A stretch of 27,072 bases of DNA from Saccoglossus kowalevskii (taxonomy: Eukaryota > Hemichordata > Enteropneusta > Harrimaniidae): NCBI RefSeq assembly GCF_000003605.2, contig NW_003116126.1, forward strand, positions 1-27,072. Reading direction: 5' to 3'. A model generated the notes under the pieces. That model worked only from the letters and a program-made list of their open reading frames with translations. It ran no database searches and was not told the origin of the DNA. The position numbers were made by a program, and so were the translations under genes. Positions 1 through 9,770 of this stretch are shown here, piece after piece. Numbering within the stretch: the stretch's first letter is position 1; each line of letters opens with the position of its first letter.

Positions 1-703
1 AGTAGTTTTGTGCCCTAGCATCTTCGTAGTAGTTTTGTGCCCTAGCATCTTCGTAGTAGTTTTGTGCCCTAGCATCTTCGTAGTAGTTTTGTGCCCAAGC
101 ATCTTCATAGTAATGTTGTGCCCTAACATCTTCATAGTAATTTTGTGCCCTAGCATCTTCGTAGTAGTTTTGTGCCCTAGCATCTTCGTAGTAGTTTTGT
201 GCCCTAGCATCTTCGTAGTAGTTTTGTGCCCTAGCATCTTCGTAGTAGTTTTGTGCCCTAGCATCTTCCTAGTAGTTTTGTGCCCTAGCATCTTCGTAGT
301 AGTTTTGTGCCCTAGCATCTTCGTAGTAGTTTTGTGCCCTAGCATCTTCGTAGTAGTTTTGTGCCCTAGCATCTTCGTAGTAGTTTTGTGCCCTAGCATC
401 TTCGTAGTAGTTTTGTGCCCTAGCATCTTCGTAGTAGTTTTGTGCCCTAGCATCTTTGTAGTAGTTTTGTGCCCTAACATCTTCGTAGTAGTTTTGTGCC
501 CTGCATCTTCTTAGTAGTTTTGTGCCCTAGCATCGTCGTAGTAGTTTTGTGCCCTAGCATCTTCGTAGTAGTTTTGTGCCCTAGCATCTTCGTAGTAATT
601 TTGTGCCCTAACATCTTCGTAGTAGTTTTGTGCCCTAGCATCTTCGTAGTAGTTTTGTGCCCTAGCATCTTCGTAGTAGTTTTGTGCCCTAGCATCTTCG
701 TAG
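1..703. repeat. Segmental duplication 1, copy a (26 units)
   Basis: This block reappears at 1484-2186 with a constant offset of 1483 bp (55 units minus two single-base deletions). The shared markers are in the same order: the CCCAAGC/AAC pair at 91, TTCCTAG at 266, CTTTGTAG at 454, the one-base deletion CCCTGCATC at 499 with CTTCTTAG, CATCGTCG just after, and TAATTTTG-CCCTAAC near 597. The copies diverge after about 703. The left edge of the duplication is outside the window. Confidence 0.9.
91..150. repeat. Isolated marked pair of cassette A type
   Basis: GTGCCCAAGC, CTTCATAG, TAATGTTG, CTAAC, CTTCATAG, TAATTTTG in consecutive units, the core of cassette A without its 189-bp partner. Similar single pairs lie at 1574 and 3734. 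Variant pairs with CCCAAGAATC lie at 1061 and 22499. Confidence 0.85.
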
Positions 704-1060
704 TAGTTTTGTGCCCTAGCATCTTCGTAGTAGTTTGTGCCCTAGCATCTTCGTAGTAGTTTTGTGCCCTAGCATCTTCGTAGTAATTTTGTGCCCTAGC
801 ATCTTCGTAGTAGTTTTGTGCCCTAGCATCTTCGTAGTAGTTTTGTGCCCTAGCATCTTCGTAGTAGTTTTGTGCCCTAGCATCTTCGTAGTAGTTTTGT
901 GCCCTAGCATCTTCGTAGTAGTTTTGTGCCCTAACATCTTCGTAGTAGTTTTGTGCCCTAGCATCTTCGTAGTAGTTTTGTGCCCTAGCATCTTCGTAGT
1001 AGTTTTGTGCCCTAGCATCTTCGTAGTAGTTTTGTGCCCTAGCATCTTCGTAGTAGTTTT

Positions 1061-1120
1061 GTGCCCAAGAATCTTCATAGTAATGTTGTGCCCTAGCATC
1101 TTCATAGTAATTTTGTGCCC
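1061..1120. repeat. Variant marked pair with CCCAAGAATC
   Basis: The first unit of the pair has both u17 A and u20 A (CCCAAGAATC), and the second unit has CTAGC rather than CTAAC. The u20 change is shared only with the pair at 22499, more than 21 kb away, where the second unit has CTAAC. This links two distant places in the array by descent. Confidence 0.8.
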
Positions 1121-1483
1121 TAGCATCTTCGTAGTAGTTTTGTGCCCTAGCATCTTCGTAGTAGTTTTGTGCCCTAGCATCTTCGTAGTAGTTTTGTGCC
1201 CTAGCATCTTCGTAGTAGTTTTGTGCCCTAGCATCTTCGTAGTAGTTTTGTGCCCTAGCATCTTCGTAGTAGATTTGTGCCCTAGCATCTTCGTAGTAGT
1301 TTTGTTTCCTAGCATCTTCGTAGTAGTTTTGTGCCCTAGCATCTTCGTAGTAGTGTTGTGCCCTAGCATCTTCGTAGTAGTTTTGTGCCCTAGCATCTTC
1401 GTAGTAGTTTTGTGCCCTAGCATCTTCATAGTAGTTTTGTGCCCTAACATCTTCGTAGTAGTTTTGTGCCCTAGCATCTTCGT

Positions 1484-2186
1484 AGTAGTTTTGTGCCCTA
1501 GCATCTTCGTAGTAGTTTTGTGCCCTAGCATCTTCGTAGTAGTTTTGTGCCCTAGCATCTTCGTAGTAGTTTTGTGCCCAAGCATCTTCATAGTAATGTT
1601 GTGCCCTAACATCTTCATAGTAATTTTGTGCCCTAGCATCTTCGTAGTAGTTTTGTGCCCTAGCATCTTCGTAGTAGTTTTGTGCCCTAGCATCTTCGTA
1701 GTAGTTTTGTGCCCTAGCATCTTCGTAGTAGTTTTGTGCCCTAGCATCTTCCTAGTAGTTTTGTGCCCTAGCATCTTCGTAGTAGTTTTGTGCCCTAGCA
1801 TCTTCGTAGTAGTTTTGTGCCCTAGCATCTTCGTAGTAGTTTTGTGCCCTAGCATCTTCGTAGTAGTTTTGTGCCCTAGCATCTTCGTAGTAGTTTTGTG
1901 CCCTAGCATCTTCGTAGTAGTTTTGTGCCCTAGCATCTTTGTAGTAGTTTTGTGCCCTAACATCTTCGTAGTAGTTTTGTGCCCTGCATCTTCTTAGTAG
2001 TTTTGTGCCCTAGCATCGTCGTAGTAGTTTTGTGCCCTAGCATCTTCGTAGTAGTTTTGTGCCCTAGCATCTTCGTAGTAATTTTGTGCCCTAACATCTT
2101 CGTAGTAGTTTTGTGCCCTAGCATCTTCGTAGTAGTTTTGTGCCCTAGCATCTTCGTAGTAGTTTTGTGCCCTAGCATCTTCGTAG
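1484..2186. repeat. Segmental duplication 1, copy b
   Basis: This is the second copy of the 1-703 block. Markers sit at 1574 (CCCAAGC pair), 1749 (TTCCTAG), 1937 (CTTTGTAG) and 1982 (CCCTGCATC with CTTCTTAG), each exactly 1483 bp from its partner. Because even the one-base deletion is shared, that deletion predates the duplication and is a real variant, not a read error. A third, shorter copy of the deletion cluster begins at 2332, 350 bp (13 units minus one base) further on. Confidence 0.9.
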
Positions 2187-2331
2187 TAATTTTGTGCCCT
2201 AGCATCTTCGTAGTAGTTTTGTGCCCTAGCATCTTCGTAGTAGTTTTGTGCCCTAGCATCTTCGTAGTAGTTTTGTGCCCTAGCATCTTTGTAGTAGTTT
2301 TGTGCACTAACATCTTCGTAGTAGTTTTGTG

Positions 2332-2400
2332 CCCTGCATCTTCTTAGTAGTTTTGTGCCCTAGCATCGTCGTAGTAGTTTTGTGCCCTAGCATCTTCGTA
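2332..2400. repeat. Third copy of the CCCTGCATC / CTTCTTAG / CATCGTCG cluster
   Basis: The three linked variants seen near 500 and 1983 occur again: CCCTGCATC (one A missing), CTTCTTAG (u27 G to T), and one unit later CATCGTCG (u24 T to G). It is preceded by a CTTTGTAG unit and an AACATC unit, here with a private change, GTGCACTAAC at 2303. The spacing of 350 bp from the previous copy suggests a short local tandem duplication of about 13 units. Confidence 0.85.
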
Positions 2401-2758
2401 GTAGTTTTGTGCCCTAGCATCTTCGTAGTAGTTTGTGCCCCTAGCATCTTCGTAGTAGTTTTGTGCCCTAGCATCTTCGTAGTAGTTTTGTGCCCTAGCA
2501 TCTTCGTAGTAATTTTGTGCCCTAGCATCTTTCGTAGTAGTTTTGTGCCCTAGCATCTTCGTAGTAGTTTTTGTGCCCTAGCATCTTCGTAGTAGTTTTG
2601 TGCCCTAGCATCTTCGTAGTAGTTTTGTGCCCTAGCATCTTCGTAGTAGTTTTGTGCCCTAGCATCTTCGTAGTAGTTTTGTGCCCTAGCATCTTCGTAG
2701 TAGTTTTGTGCCCTAACATCTTCAAGGTAGTTTTGTGCCCTAGCATCTTCGTAGTAGT

Positions 2759-2995
2759 TTTGCGCCCTAGCATCTTCGTAGTAGGTTTGTGCCCTAGCAT
2801 CTTCGTAGTAGTTTTGTGCCCTAACATCTTCGTAGTAGTTTTGTGCCCTAGCATCTTCGTAGTAGTTGTGTGCCCTAGCATCTTCGTAGTAGTTTTGTGC
2901 CCTAGCATCTTCGCAGTAGTTTTGTGCCCTAGCATCTTCGTAGTAATTTTATGCCCTAGCATCTTCGTAGTAATGTTGTGCCCTAACATCTTCGT
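2759..2995. repeat. Segmental duplication 3, copy a (GCGCC / AGGTTTG / ATGCC block)
   Basis: TTTGCGCCC (u12 C) at 2759, TAGGTTTG (u7 G), CTAAC, and further on TTTTATGCCC (2951) with TAATGTTG and CTAAC occur in the same order at 13380-13616, offset 10621 at both markers. This copy has private changes (TTGTGTGCC near 2867, TTCGCAG near 2912) that the other lacks. Confidence 0.85.
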
Positions 2996-3190
2996 AGTAG
3001 TTTTGTGCCCTAGCATCTTCGTAGTAGTTTTGTGCCCTAGCATCTTCGTAGTAGTTTTGTGCCCTAGCATCTTCGTAGTAGTTTTGTGCCCTAGCATCTT
3101 CGTAGTAATTTTGTGCCCTAGCATCTTCGTAGTAGTTTTGTGCCCTAGCATCTTCGTAGTACTTTTGTGCCCTAGCATCTTCGTAGTAGT

Positions 3191-3356
3191 TTAGTGCCCT
3201 AGCATCTTCGTAGTAATATTGTGCCCTAACATCTTCGTAGTAGATTTGTGCCCTAGCATCTTCGTAGTAGTTTTGTGCCCTAACATCTTCGTCGCGGTTT
3301 TGTGCCCTAGCATCTTCGTAGTAGTTTTGTGCCCTAGCATCTTCGTAGTAGTTTAG
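3191..3356. repeat. Higher-order cassette B, copy 1 (6 units, TTTAGTG to TTTAGTG)
   Basis: The cassette is bounded by two units with u10 T to A (GTTTAGTG), exactly 162 bp apart. Between them, in order, are TAATATTG (u6 A, u8 A), CTAAC, TAGATTTG (u7 A), CTAAC followed by TTCGTCGCGG (u2 C, u4 C, u5 G), then near-consensus units. Other copies are at 9322, 14541 and 15108. The u10 change creates stops in both the CPSIFVVVL and KMLGHKTTT frames, which argues against either frame being translated through here. Confidence 0.9.
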
Positions 3357-4192
3357 TGCCCTAGCATCTTCGTAGTAATATTGTGCCCTAACATCTTCGT
3401 AGTAGTTTTGTGCCCTAGCATCTTCGTAGTAGTTTTGTGCCCTAACATTTTCGTCGTGGGTTTGTGCCCTAGCAACGTCGTAGTAGTTTTGTGCCCTAGC
3501 ATCTTCGTAGTAGTTTTGTGCCCTAGCATCTTCGTAGTAGGTTTGTGCCCTAGCATCTTCGTAGTAATTTTGTGCCCTAGCATCTTCGTAGTAGTTTTGT
3601 GCCCTAGCATCTTCGTAGTAGTTTTGTGCCCTAGCATCTTCGTAGTAGTTTTGTGCCCTAGCATCTTCGTAGTAGTTTTGTGCCCTAGCATCTTCATAGT
3701 AGTTTTGTGCCCTAGCATCTTCGTAGTAGTTTTGTGCCCAAGCATCTTCATAGTAATGTTGTGCCCTAACATCTTCATAGTAATTTTGTGCCCTAGCATC
3801 TTCGTAGTAGTTTTGTGCCCTAGCATCTTCGTAGTAGTTTTGTGCCCTAGCATCTTCGTAGTAGTTTTGTGCCCTAGCATCTTCGTAGTAATTTTGTGCC
3901 CTAGCATCTTCGTAGTAGTTTTGTGCCCTAGCATCTTCGTAGTAGTTTTGTGCGCTAGCATCTTCGTAGTAGTTTTGTGCCCTAGCATCTTCGTAGTAGT
4001 TTTGTGCCCTAGCATCTTCGTAGTAGTTTTGTGCCTTAGCATCTTCGTAGTAGTTTTGTGCCCTAGCATCTTCGTAGTAGTTTTGTGCCCTAGCATCTTT
4101 GTAGTAGTTTTGTGCCCTAACATCTTCGTAGTATTTTTGTGCCCTAGCATCTTCGTTGTAGTTTTGTGCCCTAGCATCTTCGTAGTAGTTTG

Positions 4193-4317
4193 GTGCCCTA
4201 GGATCTTCGTAGGAGTTTTGTGCGCAAGCATCTTCATAGTAATTTTGTGCCGTGACATCTTCGTAGTATTTTTGTGCCCTAGCATCTTCGTAGTAGTTTT
4301 TGTGCCCCGAGCATTCT
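4193..4317. repeat. Dense cluster of private changes inside duplication 2a
   Basis: Within about 125 bp there are TTTGGTGCC, CTAGGATC, CGTAGGAG, GTGCGCAAGC, GTGCCGTGAC, TTTTTGTGCCCCGAGC and CATTCTTCG: roughly eight substitutions and three net one-base insertions. The matching interval at 15.84-15.96 kb lacks all of them. The three insertions together restore the frame. This is either a mutated patch that escaped homogenisation or a low-quality consensus patch. Confidence 0.8.
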
Positions 4318-4399
4318 TCGTAGTAGTTTTGTGCCCTAGCATCTTCGTAGTAGTTTTGTGCCCTAGCATCTTCGTAGTAGTTTTGTGCCCTAGCATCTT

Positions 4400-4708
4400 C
4401 ATAGTAATGTTGTGCCCTAACATCTTCGTAGTAGTTTTGTGCCCTAGCATCTTCGTAGTAGTTTTGTGCCCAAGCATCTTCATAGTAATGTTGTGCCCTA
4501 ACATCTTCATAGTAATTTTGTGCCCTAGCATCTTCGTAGTAGTTTTGTGCCCTAGCATCTTCGTAGTAGTTTTGTGCCCTAGCATCTTCGTAGTAGTTTT
4601 GTGCCCTAGCATCTTCGTAGTAGTTTTGTGCCCTAGCATCTTCGTAGTAGTTTTGTGCCCAAGCATCTTCATAGCAATGTTGTGCCCTAACATCTTCATA
4701 GTAATTTT
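4400..4708. repeat. Higher-order cassette A, copy 1 (paired marked units 189 bp apart)
   Basis: It starts with CATAGTAATG and CTAAC, then after 66 bp a marked pair: GTGCCCAAGC with CTTCATAG (u17 A, u27 A), then TAATGTTG, CTAAC, CTTCATAG and TAATTTTG. The pair recurs exactly 189 bp (7 units) later, at 4466 and 4655, with five ordinary units between. The second pair has the private CATAGCAATG, shared only with the 16298 copy, which confirms these two cassettes as a duplicate pair. Confidence 0.92.
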
Positions 4709-4923
4709 GTGCCCTAGCATCTTCGTAGTAGTTTTGTGCCCTAGCATCTTCGTAGTAGTTTTGTGCCCTAGCATCTTCGTAGTAGTTTTGTGCCCTAGCA
4801 TCTTCGTAGTAGTTTTGTGCCCTAGCATCTTCGTAGTAGTTTTGTGCCCTAGCATCTTCGTAGTAGTTTTGTGCCCTAGCATCTTCGTAGTAGTTTTGTG
4901 CCCTAGCATCTTCGTAGTAGTTT

Positions 4924-5290
4924 TGTGCTCTAGCATCTTCGTAGTAGTTTTGTGCCCTAGCATCTTCGTAGTAGTTTTGTGCCCTAGCATCTTCGTAGTA
5001 GTTTTGTGCCCTAACATCTTCGTAGTAGTTTTGTGCCCTAGCATCTTCTTAGTAGTTTTGTGCCCTAGCATCGTCGTAGTAGTTTTGTTCCCTAGCATCT
5101 TCATAGTAATTTTGTGCCCTAGCATCTTCGTAGTAGTTTTGTGCCCTAGCATCTTCGTAGTAGTTTTGTGCCCTAGCATCTTCGTAGTAGTTTTGTGCCC
5201 TAGCATCTTCGTAGTAGTTTTGTGCCCTAGCATCTTCGTAGTAGTTTTGTACCCTAGCATCTTCGTAGTAGTTTTGTGCCCTAGCATCTT
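4924..5290. repeat. Segmental duplication 4, copy a
   Basis: The marker series GTGCTCTAG (4926), CTAAC, CTTCTTAG, CATCGTCG, TTGTTCCC (5086), CATAGTAATTTTG and TTGTACCC (5247) recurs at 7461-7827 with constant offset 2537. In the other copy the block runs straight into cassette A. Here it ends in a broken CATAGTATG unit at 5291 and a cluster of indels, so 5.29 kb is a breakpoint. Confidence 0.9.
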
Positions 5291-5465
5291 CATAGTATGT
5301 TGTGCCCTAGCATCTCGTAGTAGTTTTGTGCCCTAAGCATCTCGTAGTAATTTTGTGCCCTAGCATCTTCGTAGTAGTTTGTGCCCTAGCATCTTCGTAG
5401 TAGTTTTGTGCCCTAGCATCTTCGTAGTAGTTTTGTGCCCTAGCATCTTCGTAGTAGTTTGTGCC
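5291..5465. repeat. Indel-rich junction
   Basis: Seven single-base indels occur in about 175 bp: CATAGTATG (one A missing), CATCTCG twice (one T missing), CCCTAAGC (one A extra), and three T4 runs or neighbours shortened to GTAGTTTGTG near 5380 and 5458. Long indel-free stretches lie on both sides. It coincides with the broken end of segmental duplication 4a, so at least part of it is probably a real recombination junction. Confidence 0.75.
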
Positions 5466-5656
5466 CTAGCATCTTCGTAGTAGTTTTGTGCCCTAACATC
5501 TTCGTAGTAGTTTTGTGCCCTAGCATCTTCGTAGTAGTTTTGTGCCCTAACATCTTCGTAGTAGTTTTGTGCCCTAGCATCTTTGTAGTAGTTTTGCGCC
5601 CTAGCATCTCCGTAGTAGTTTTGTGCCCTAGCATCTTCGTAGTAGTTTTGTGCCCT

Positions 5657-5770
5657 AGAATCGTCGTAGTAGTTTTGTGCCCTAGCATCTTCGTAGTAGT
5701 TTTGTGCCCTAGCATCTTCGTAGTAATTTTATGCCCTAGCATCTTCGTAGTAATGTTGTGCCCTAACATC
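5657..5770. repeat. Cassette C, copy at 5.66 kb
   Basis: AGAATCGTCG at 5657 (here also with u24 T to G) and TTTTATGCCC at 5727-5735, 74 bp apart from AGAATC to ATGCC, followed by TAATGTTG and CTAAC. It is the only copy in the left half of the window. Confidence 0.85.
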
Positions 5771-6382
5771 TTCGTAGTAGTTTTGTGCCCTAGCATCTTC
5801 GTAGTAGTTTTGTGTCCTAGCATCTTCATAGTAGTTTTGTGCCCTAGCATCTTCGTAGTAGTTTTGTGCCCTAGCATCTTTTTAGTAATTTTGTGCCCTA
5901 GCATCTTCGTAGTAGTTTTGTGCCCTAGCATCTTCGTAGTAGTTTTGTGCCCTAGCATCTTCGTAGTAGTTTTGTGCCCTAGCATCTTCATAGTAGTTTT
6001 GTGCCCTAGCATCTTCGTAGTAGTTTTGTGCCCTAGCATCTTTGTAGTAATTTTGTGCCCTAGCATCTTCGTAGTAGTTTTGTGCCCTAGCATCTTCGTA
6101 GTAGTTTTGTGCCCTAGCATCTTCGTAGTAGTTTTGTGTCCTAGCATCTTCGTAGTAGTTTTGTGCCCCAGCATCTTCGTAGTAGTTTTGTGCCCTAGCA
6201 TCTTCGTAGTAGTTTTGTGCCCTAGCATCTTCGTAGTAGTTTTGTGCCCTAGCATCTTCGTAGTAGTTTTGTGCCCTAGCATCTTCGTAGTAGTTTTGTG
6301 CCCTAGCATCTTCATAGTAGTTTTGTGCCCTAGCATCTTCGTAGTAGTTTTGTGCCCTAGCATCTTCGTAGTAGTTTTGTGC

Positions 6383-7050
6383 CCTAATATCTTCGTAGTA
6401 GTTTTGTGCCCTAGCATCTTCGTAGTAGTTTTGTGCCCTAGCATCTTCGTAGTAGTTTTGTGCCCTAGCATCTTTGTAGTAGTTTTGTGCCCTAGCATCT
6501 TCGTAGTAATTTTGTGCCCTAACATCTTCGTAGTAGTTTTGTGTCCTAGCATCTTCGTAGTAGTTTTGTGCCCTAACATCTTCGTAGTAGTTTTGTGCCC
6601 TAGCATCTTCATAGTAGTTTTGTGCCCTAGCATCTTCGTAGTAATTTTGTGCCCTATCATCTTCGTAGTAGTTTTGTGCCCTAGCATCTTCGTAGTAGTT
6701 TTGTGCCCTAGCATCTTCGTAGTAGTTTTGTGCCCTAGCATCTTCGTTGTAATTTTGTGCCCTATCATCTTCATAGTAGTTTTGTGCCCTAGCATCTTCG
6801 TAGTAGTTTTGTGCCCTAGCATCTTCGGAGTAGTTTTGTGCCCTAGCATCTTCGTAGTAGTTTTGTGCCCTAGCATCTTCGTAGTAATTTTGAGCCCTAG
6901 CATCTTCGTAGTAGTTTTGTGCCCTAGCATCTTCGTAGTAGTTTTGTGCCCTAGCATCTTCGTAGTAGTTTTGTGCCCTAGCATATTCGTAGTAGTTTTG
7001 TGCCCTAGCATCTTCGTAGTAATTTTGTGCCCTAGCATCTTCGTAGTAGT
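6383..7050. repeat. Segmental duplication 5, copy a (about 25 units)
   Basis: Markers CTAATATC (6383), CTTTGTAG (6472), GTGTCC (6541), TTCGTTGTAATTTTG (6744), CTATCATC, TTCGGAGTAG (6825), TTTTGAGCCC and CATATTCG (6982) all recur 3378 bp downstream (125 units plus three single-base insertions). The left edge lies just before 6383 and the right edge between 7025 and 7060, where CTAAC is present here only. Confidence 0.9.
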
Positions 7051-7460
7051 TTTGTGCCCTAACATCTTCGTAGTAGTTTTGTGCCCTAGCATCTTCGTAG
7101 TAGTTTTGTGCCCTAGAATCTTCGTAGTAGTTTTGTGCCCTAGCATCTTCGTAGTAGTTTTGTGCCCTAGCATCTTCGTAGTAATTTTGTGCCCTAGCAT
7201 CTTCGTAGTAATGTTGTGCCCTAACATCTTCGTAGTAGTTTTTGTGCCCTAGCATCTTCGTAGTAGTTTTGTGCCCTAGCATCTTCGTAGTAGTTTTGTG
7301 CCCTAGCATCTTCGTAGTAGTTTTGTGCCCTAGCATCTTCGTAGTAGTTTTGTGCCCCTAGCATCTTCGTAGTAGTTTTGTGCCCTAGCATCTTCGTAGT
7401 AGTTTTTGTGCCCTAGCATCTTCGTAGTAGTTTTGTGCCCTAGCATCTTCGTAGTAGTTT

Positions 7461-7827
7461 TGTGCTCTAGCATCTTCGTAGTAGTTTTGTGCCCTAGCAT
7501 CTTCGTAGTAGTTTTGTGCCCTAGCATCTTCGTAGTAGTTTTGTGCCCTAACATCTTCGTAGTAGTTTTGTGCCCTAGCATCTTCTTAGTAGTTTTGTGC
7601 CCTAGCATCGTCGTAGTAGTTTTGTTCCCTAGCATCTTCATAGTAATTTTGTGCCCTAGCATCTTCGTAGTAGTTTTGTGCCCTAGCATCTTCGTAGTAG
7701 TTTTGTGCCCTAGCATCTTCGTAGTAGTTTTGTGCCCTAGCATCTTCGTAGTAGTTTTGTGCCCTAGCATCTTCGTAGTAGTTTTGTACCCTAGCATCTT
7801 CGTAGTAGTTTTGTGCCCTAGCATCTT
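7461..7827. repeat. Segmental duplication 4, copy b
   Basis: Partner of 4924-5290 with every marker conserved. Followed without a break by cassette A copy 2. At 4.4-5.3 kb the order is cassette A then this block; here it is this block then cassette A. That circular permutation suggests the two formed a tandem higher-order unit before rearrangement. Confidence 0.9.
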
Positions 7828-8136
7828 CATAGTAATGTTGTGCCCTAACATCTTCGTAGTAGTTTTGTGCCCTAGCATCTTCGTAGTAGTTTTGTGCCCA
7901 AGCATCTTCATAGTAATGTTGTGCCCTAACATCTTCATAGTAATTTTGTGCCCTAGCATCTTCGTAGTAGTTTTGTGCCCTAGCATCTTCGTAGTAGTTT
8001 TGTGCCCTAGCATCTTCGTAGTAGTTTTGTGCCCTAGCATCTTCGTAGTAGTTTTGTGCCCTAGCATCTTCGTAGTAGTTTTGTGCCCAAGCATCTTCAT
8101 AGTAATGTTGTGCCCTAACATCTTCATAGTAATTTT
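7828..8136. repeat. Higher-order cassette A, copy 2
   Basis: CATAGTAATG is at 7828, and the marked CCCAAGC pairs are at 7894 and 8083, so the 66-bp and 189-bp spacings match copy 1. It has CATAGTAATG rather than CATAGCAATG in the second pair. It is followed five units later by TTCCTAG, as in segmental duplication 1, so 7.8-8.3 kb links that block to cassette A. Confidence 0.92.
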
Positions 8137-9321
8137 GTGCCCTAGCATCTTCGTAGTAGTTTTGTGCCCTAGCATCTTCGTAGTAGTTTTGTGCCCTAGC
8201 ATCTTCGTAGTAGTTTTGTGCCCTAGCATCTTCGTAGTAGTTTTGTGCCCTAGCATCTTCCTAGTAGTTTTGTGCCCTAGCATCTTCGTAGTAGTTTTGT
8301 GCCCTAGCATCTTCGTAGTAGTTTTGTGCCCTAGCATCTTCGTAGTAGTTTTGTGCCCTAGCATCTTCATAGTAGTTTTGTGCCCTAGCATCTTTGTAGT
8401 AGTTTTGTGCCCTAGCATCTTCGTAGTAGTTTTGTGCCATAGCATCTTCGTAGTAATTTTGAGCCTTAGCATCTTCGTAGTAGTTTTGTGCCCTAGCATC
8501 TTCGTAGTAGTTTTGTGCCCTAATATCTTCGTAGTAGTTTTGTGCCCTAGCATCTTCGTAGTAGTTTTGTGCCCTAGCATCTTCGTAGTAGTTTTGTGCC
8601 CTAGCATCTTCGTAGTAATTTTGTGCCCTAGCATCTTCGTAGTAATTTTGTGCCCTAGCATCTTCGTAGTAGTTTTGTGCCCTAGCATCTTCGTAGTAGT
8701 TTTGTGCCCTAGCATCTTCGTAGTAGTTTTGTGCCCTAACATCTTCGTAGTAGTTTTGTGCCCTAGCATCTTCATAGTAGTTTTGTGCCCTAGCATCTTC
8801 GTAGTAGTTTTGTGCCCTAGCATCTTCGTAGTAATTTTGTGCCCTAGCATCTTCGTAGTAGTTTTGTGCCCTAGCATATTCGTAGTAATTTTGTGCCCTA
8901 GCATCTTCGTAGTAGTTTTGTGCCCTAGCATCTTCGTAGTAGTTTTGTGCCCTAGCATCTTCGTAGTAGTTTTGTGCCCTAACATCTTCGTAGTAGTTTT
9001 GTGCCCTAGCATCTTCATAGTAGTTTTGTGCCCTAGCATCTTCGTAGTAGTTTTGTGCCCTAGCATCTTTGTAGTAATTTTGTGCCCTAGCATCTTCGTA
9101 GTAATTTTGTGCCCTAGCATCTTCGTAGTAGTTTTGTGCCCTAGCATCTTCGTAGTAGTTTTGTGCCCTAGCTTCTTCGTAGTAGTTTTGTGCCCTAGCA
9201 TCTTCGTAGTAGTTTTGTGCCCTAGCATCTTCGTAGTAGTTTTGTGCCCTAGCATCTTCGTAGTAGTTTTGTGCCCTAGCATCTTCGTATTAGTTTTGTG
9301 CCCTAGCATCTTCGTAGTAGT

Positions 9322-9487
9322 TTAGTGCCCTAGCATCTTCGTAGTAATATTGTGCCCTAACATCTTCGTAGTAGATTTGTGCCCTAGCATCTACGTAGTA
9401 GTTTTGTGCCCTAACATCTTCGTCGCGGTTTTGTGCCCTAGCATCTTCGTAGTAGTTTTGTGCCCTAGCATCTTCGTAGTAGTTTAG
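9322..9487. repeat. Higher-order cassette B, copy 2
   Basis: Boundary TTAG motifs are at 9322 and 9484, 162 bp apart. The interior order matches copy 1: TAATATTG, AAC, TAGATTTG, then CATCTACG (u25 T to A), AAC and TTCGTCGCGG. The u25 change is shared with the copy at 14541 but absent at 3191 and 15108, so the four copies fall into two sub-lineages. It is followed by TAATATTG and CTATCATC. Confidence 0.9.
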
Positions 9488-9720
9488 TGCCCTAGCATCT
9501 TCGTAGTAATATTGTGCCCTATCATCTTCGTAGTAGTTTTGTGCCCTAGCATCTTCGTAGTAGTTTTGTGCCCTAGCATCTTCGTAGTAGTTTTGTGCCC
9601 TAGCATCTTCGTAGTAGTTTTGTGCCCTAGCATCTTCGTAGTAGTTTTGTGCCCTAGCATCTTTGTAGTAGTTTTGTGCCCTAGCATCTTCGTAGTAGTT
9701 TTGTGCCCTAGCATCTTCGT

Positions 9721-9770
9721 AGTAATGTTGTGCCCTAGCATCTTCGTAGTAATGTTGTGCCCTAATATCT
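9721..9770. repeat. Cassette D, copy 1 (double TAATGTTG then CTAATATC)
   Basis: Two successive units with TAATGTTG, the first followed by CTAGC and the second by CTAATATC (u19 A, u21 or neighbouring change). The same motif is at 21571 and 23570. The last two are exactly 1998 bp apart (74 units). Confidence 0.85.

Larger units (their letters stand above)
3161..4850. repeat. Segmental duplication 2, copy a (about 1.7 kb)
   Basis: This block is copied at 15078-16490. Linked markers in order: TAGTACTTTTG (3161), cassette B (3191-3356), TTCGTCGTGGG (3451) with CTAGCAACG, GTGCGCTAGC (3951), GTGCCTTAGC, CTTTGTAG, TAGTATTTTTG, TTCGTTGTAG, and the paired CCCAAGC units with CATAGCAATG (4671). The offset is 11917 up to about 3536. 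It becomes 11646 at the GTGCGCTAGC marker, a difference of 271 bp (10 units plus one base), which places a deletion in the second copy or an insertion in this one. Confidence 0.9.

Noticed and set aside
118-130. Telomere-type CCCTAA hexamers in the CTAAC variant units
   Set aside because: Each occurs once per variant unit at 27-bp or longer spacing and arises from one base change (u19 G to A). There are no consecutive CCCTAA copies.
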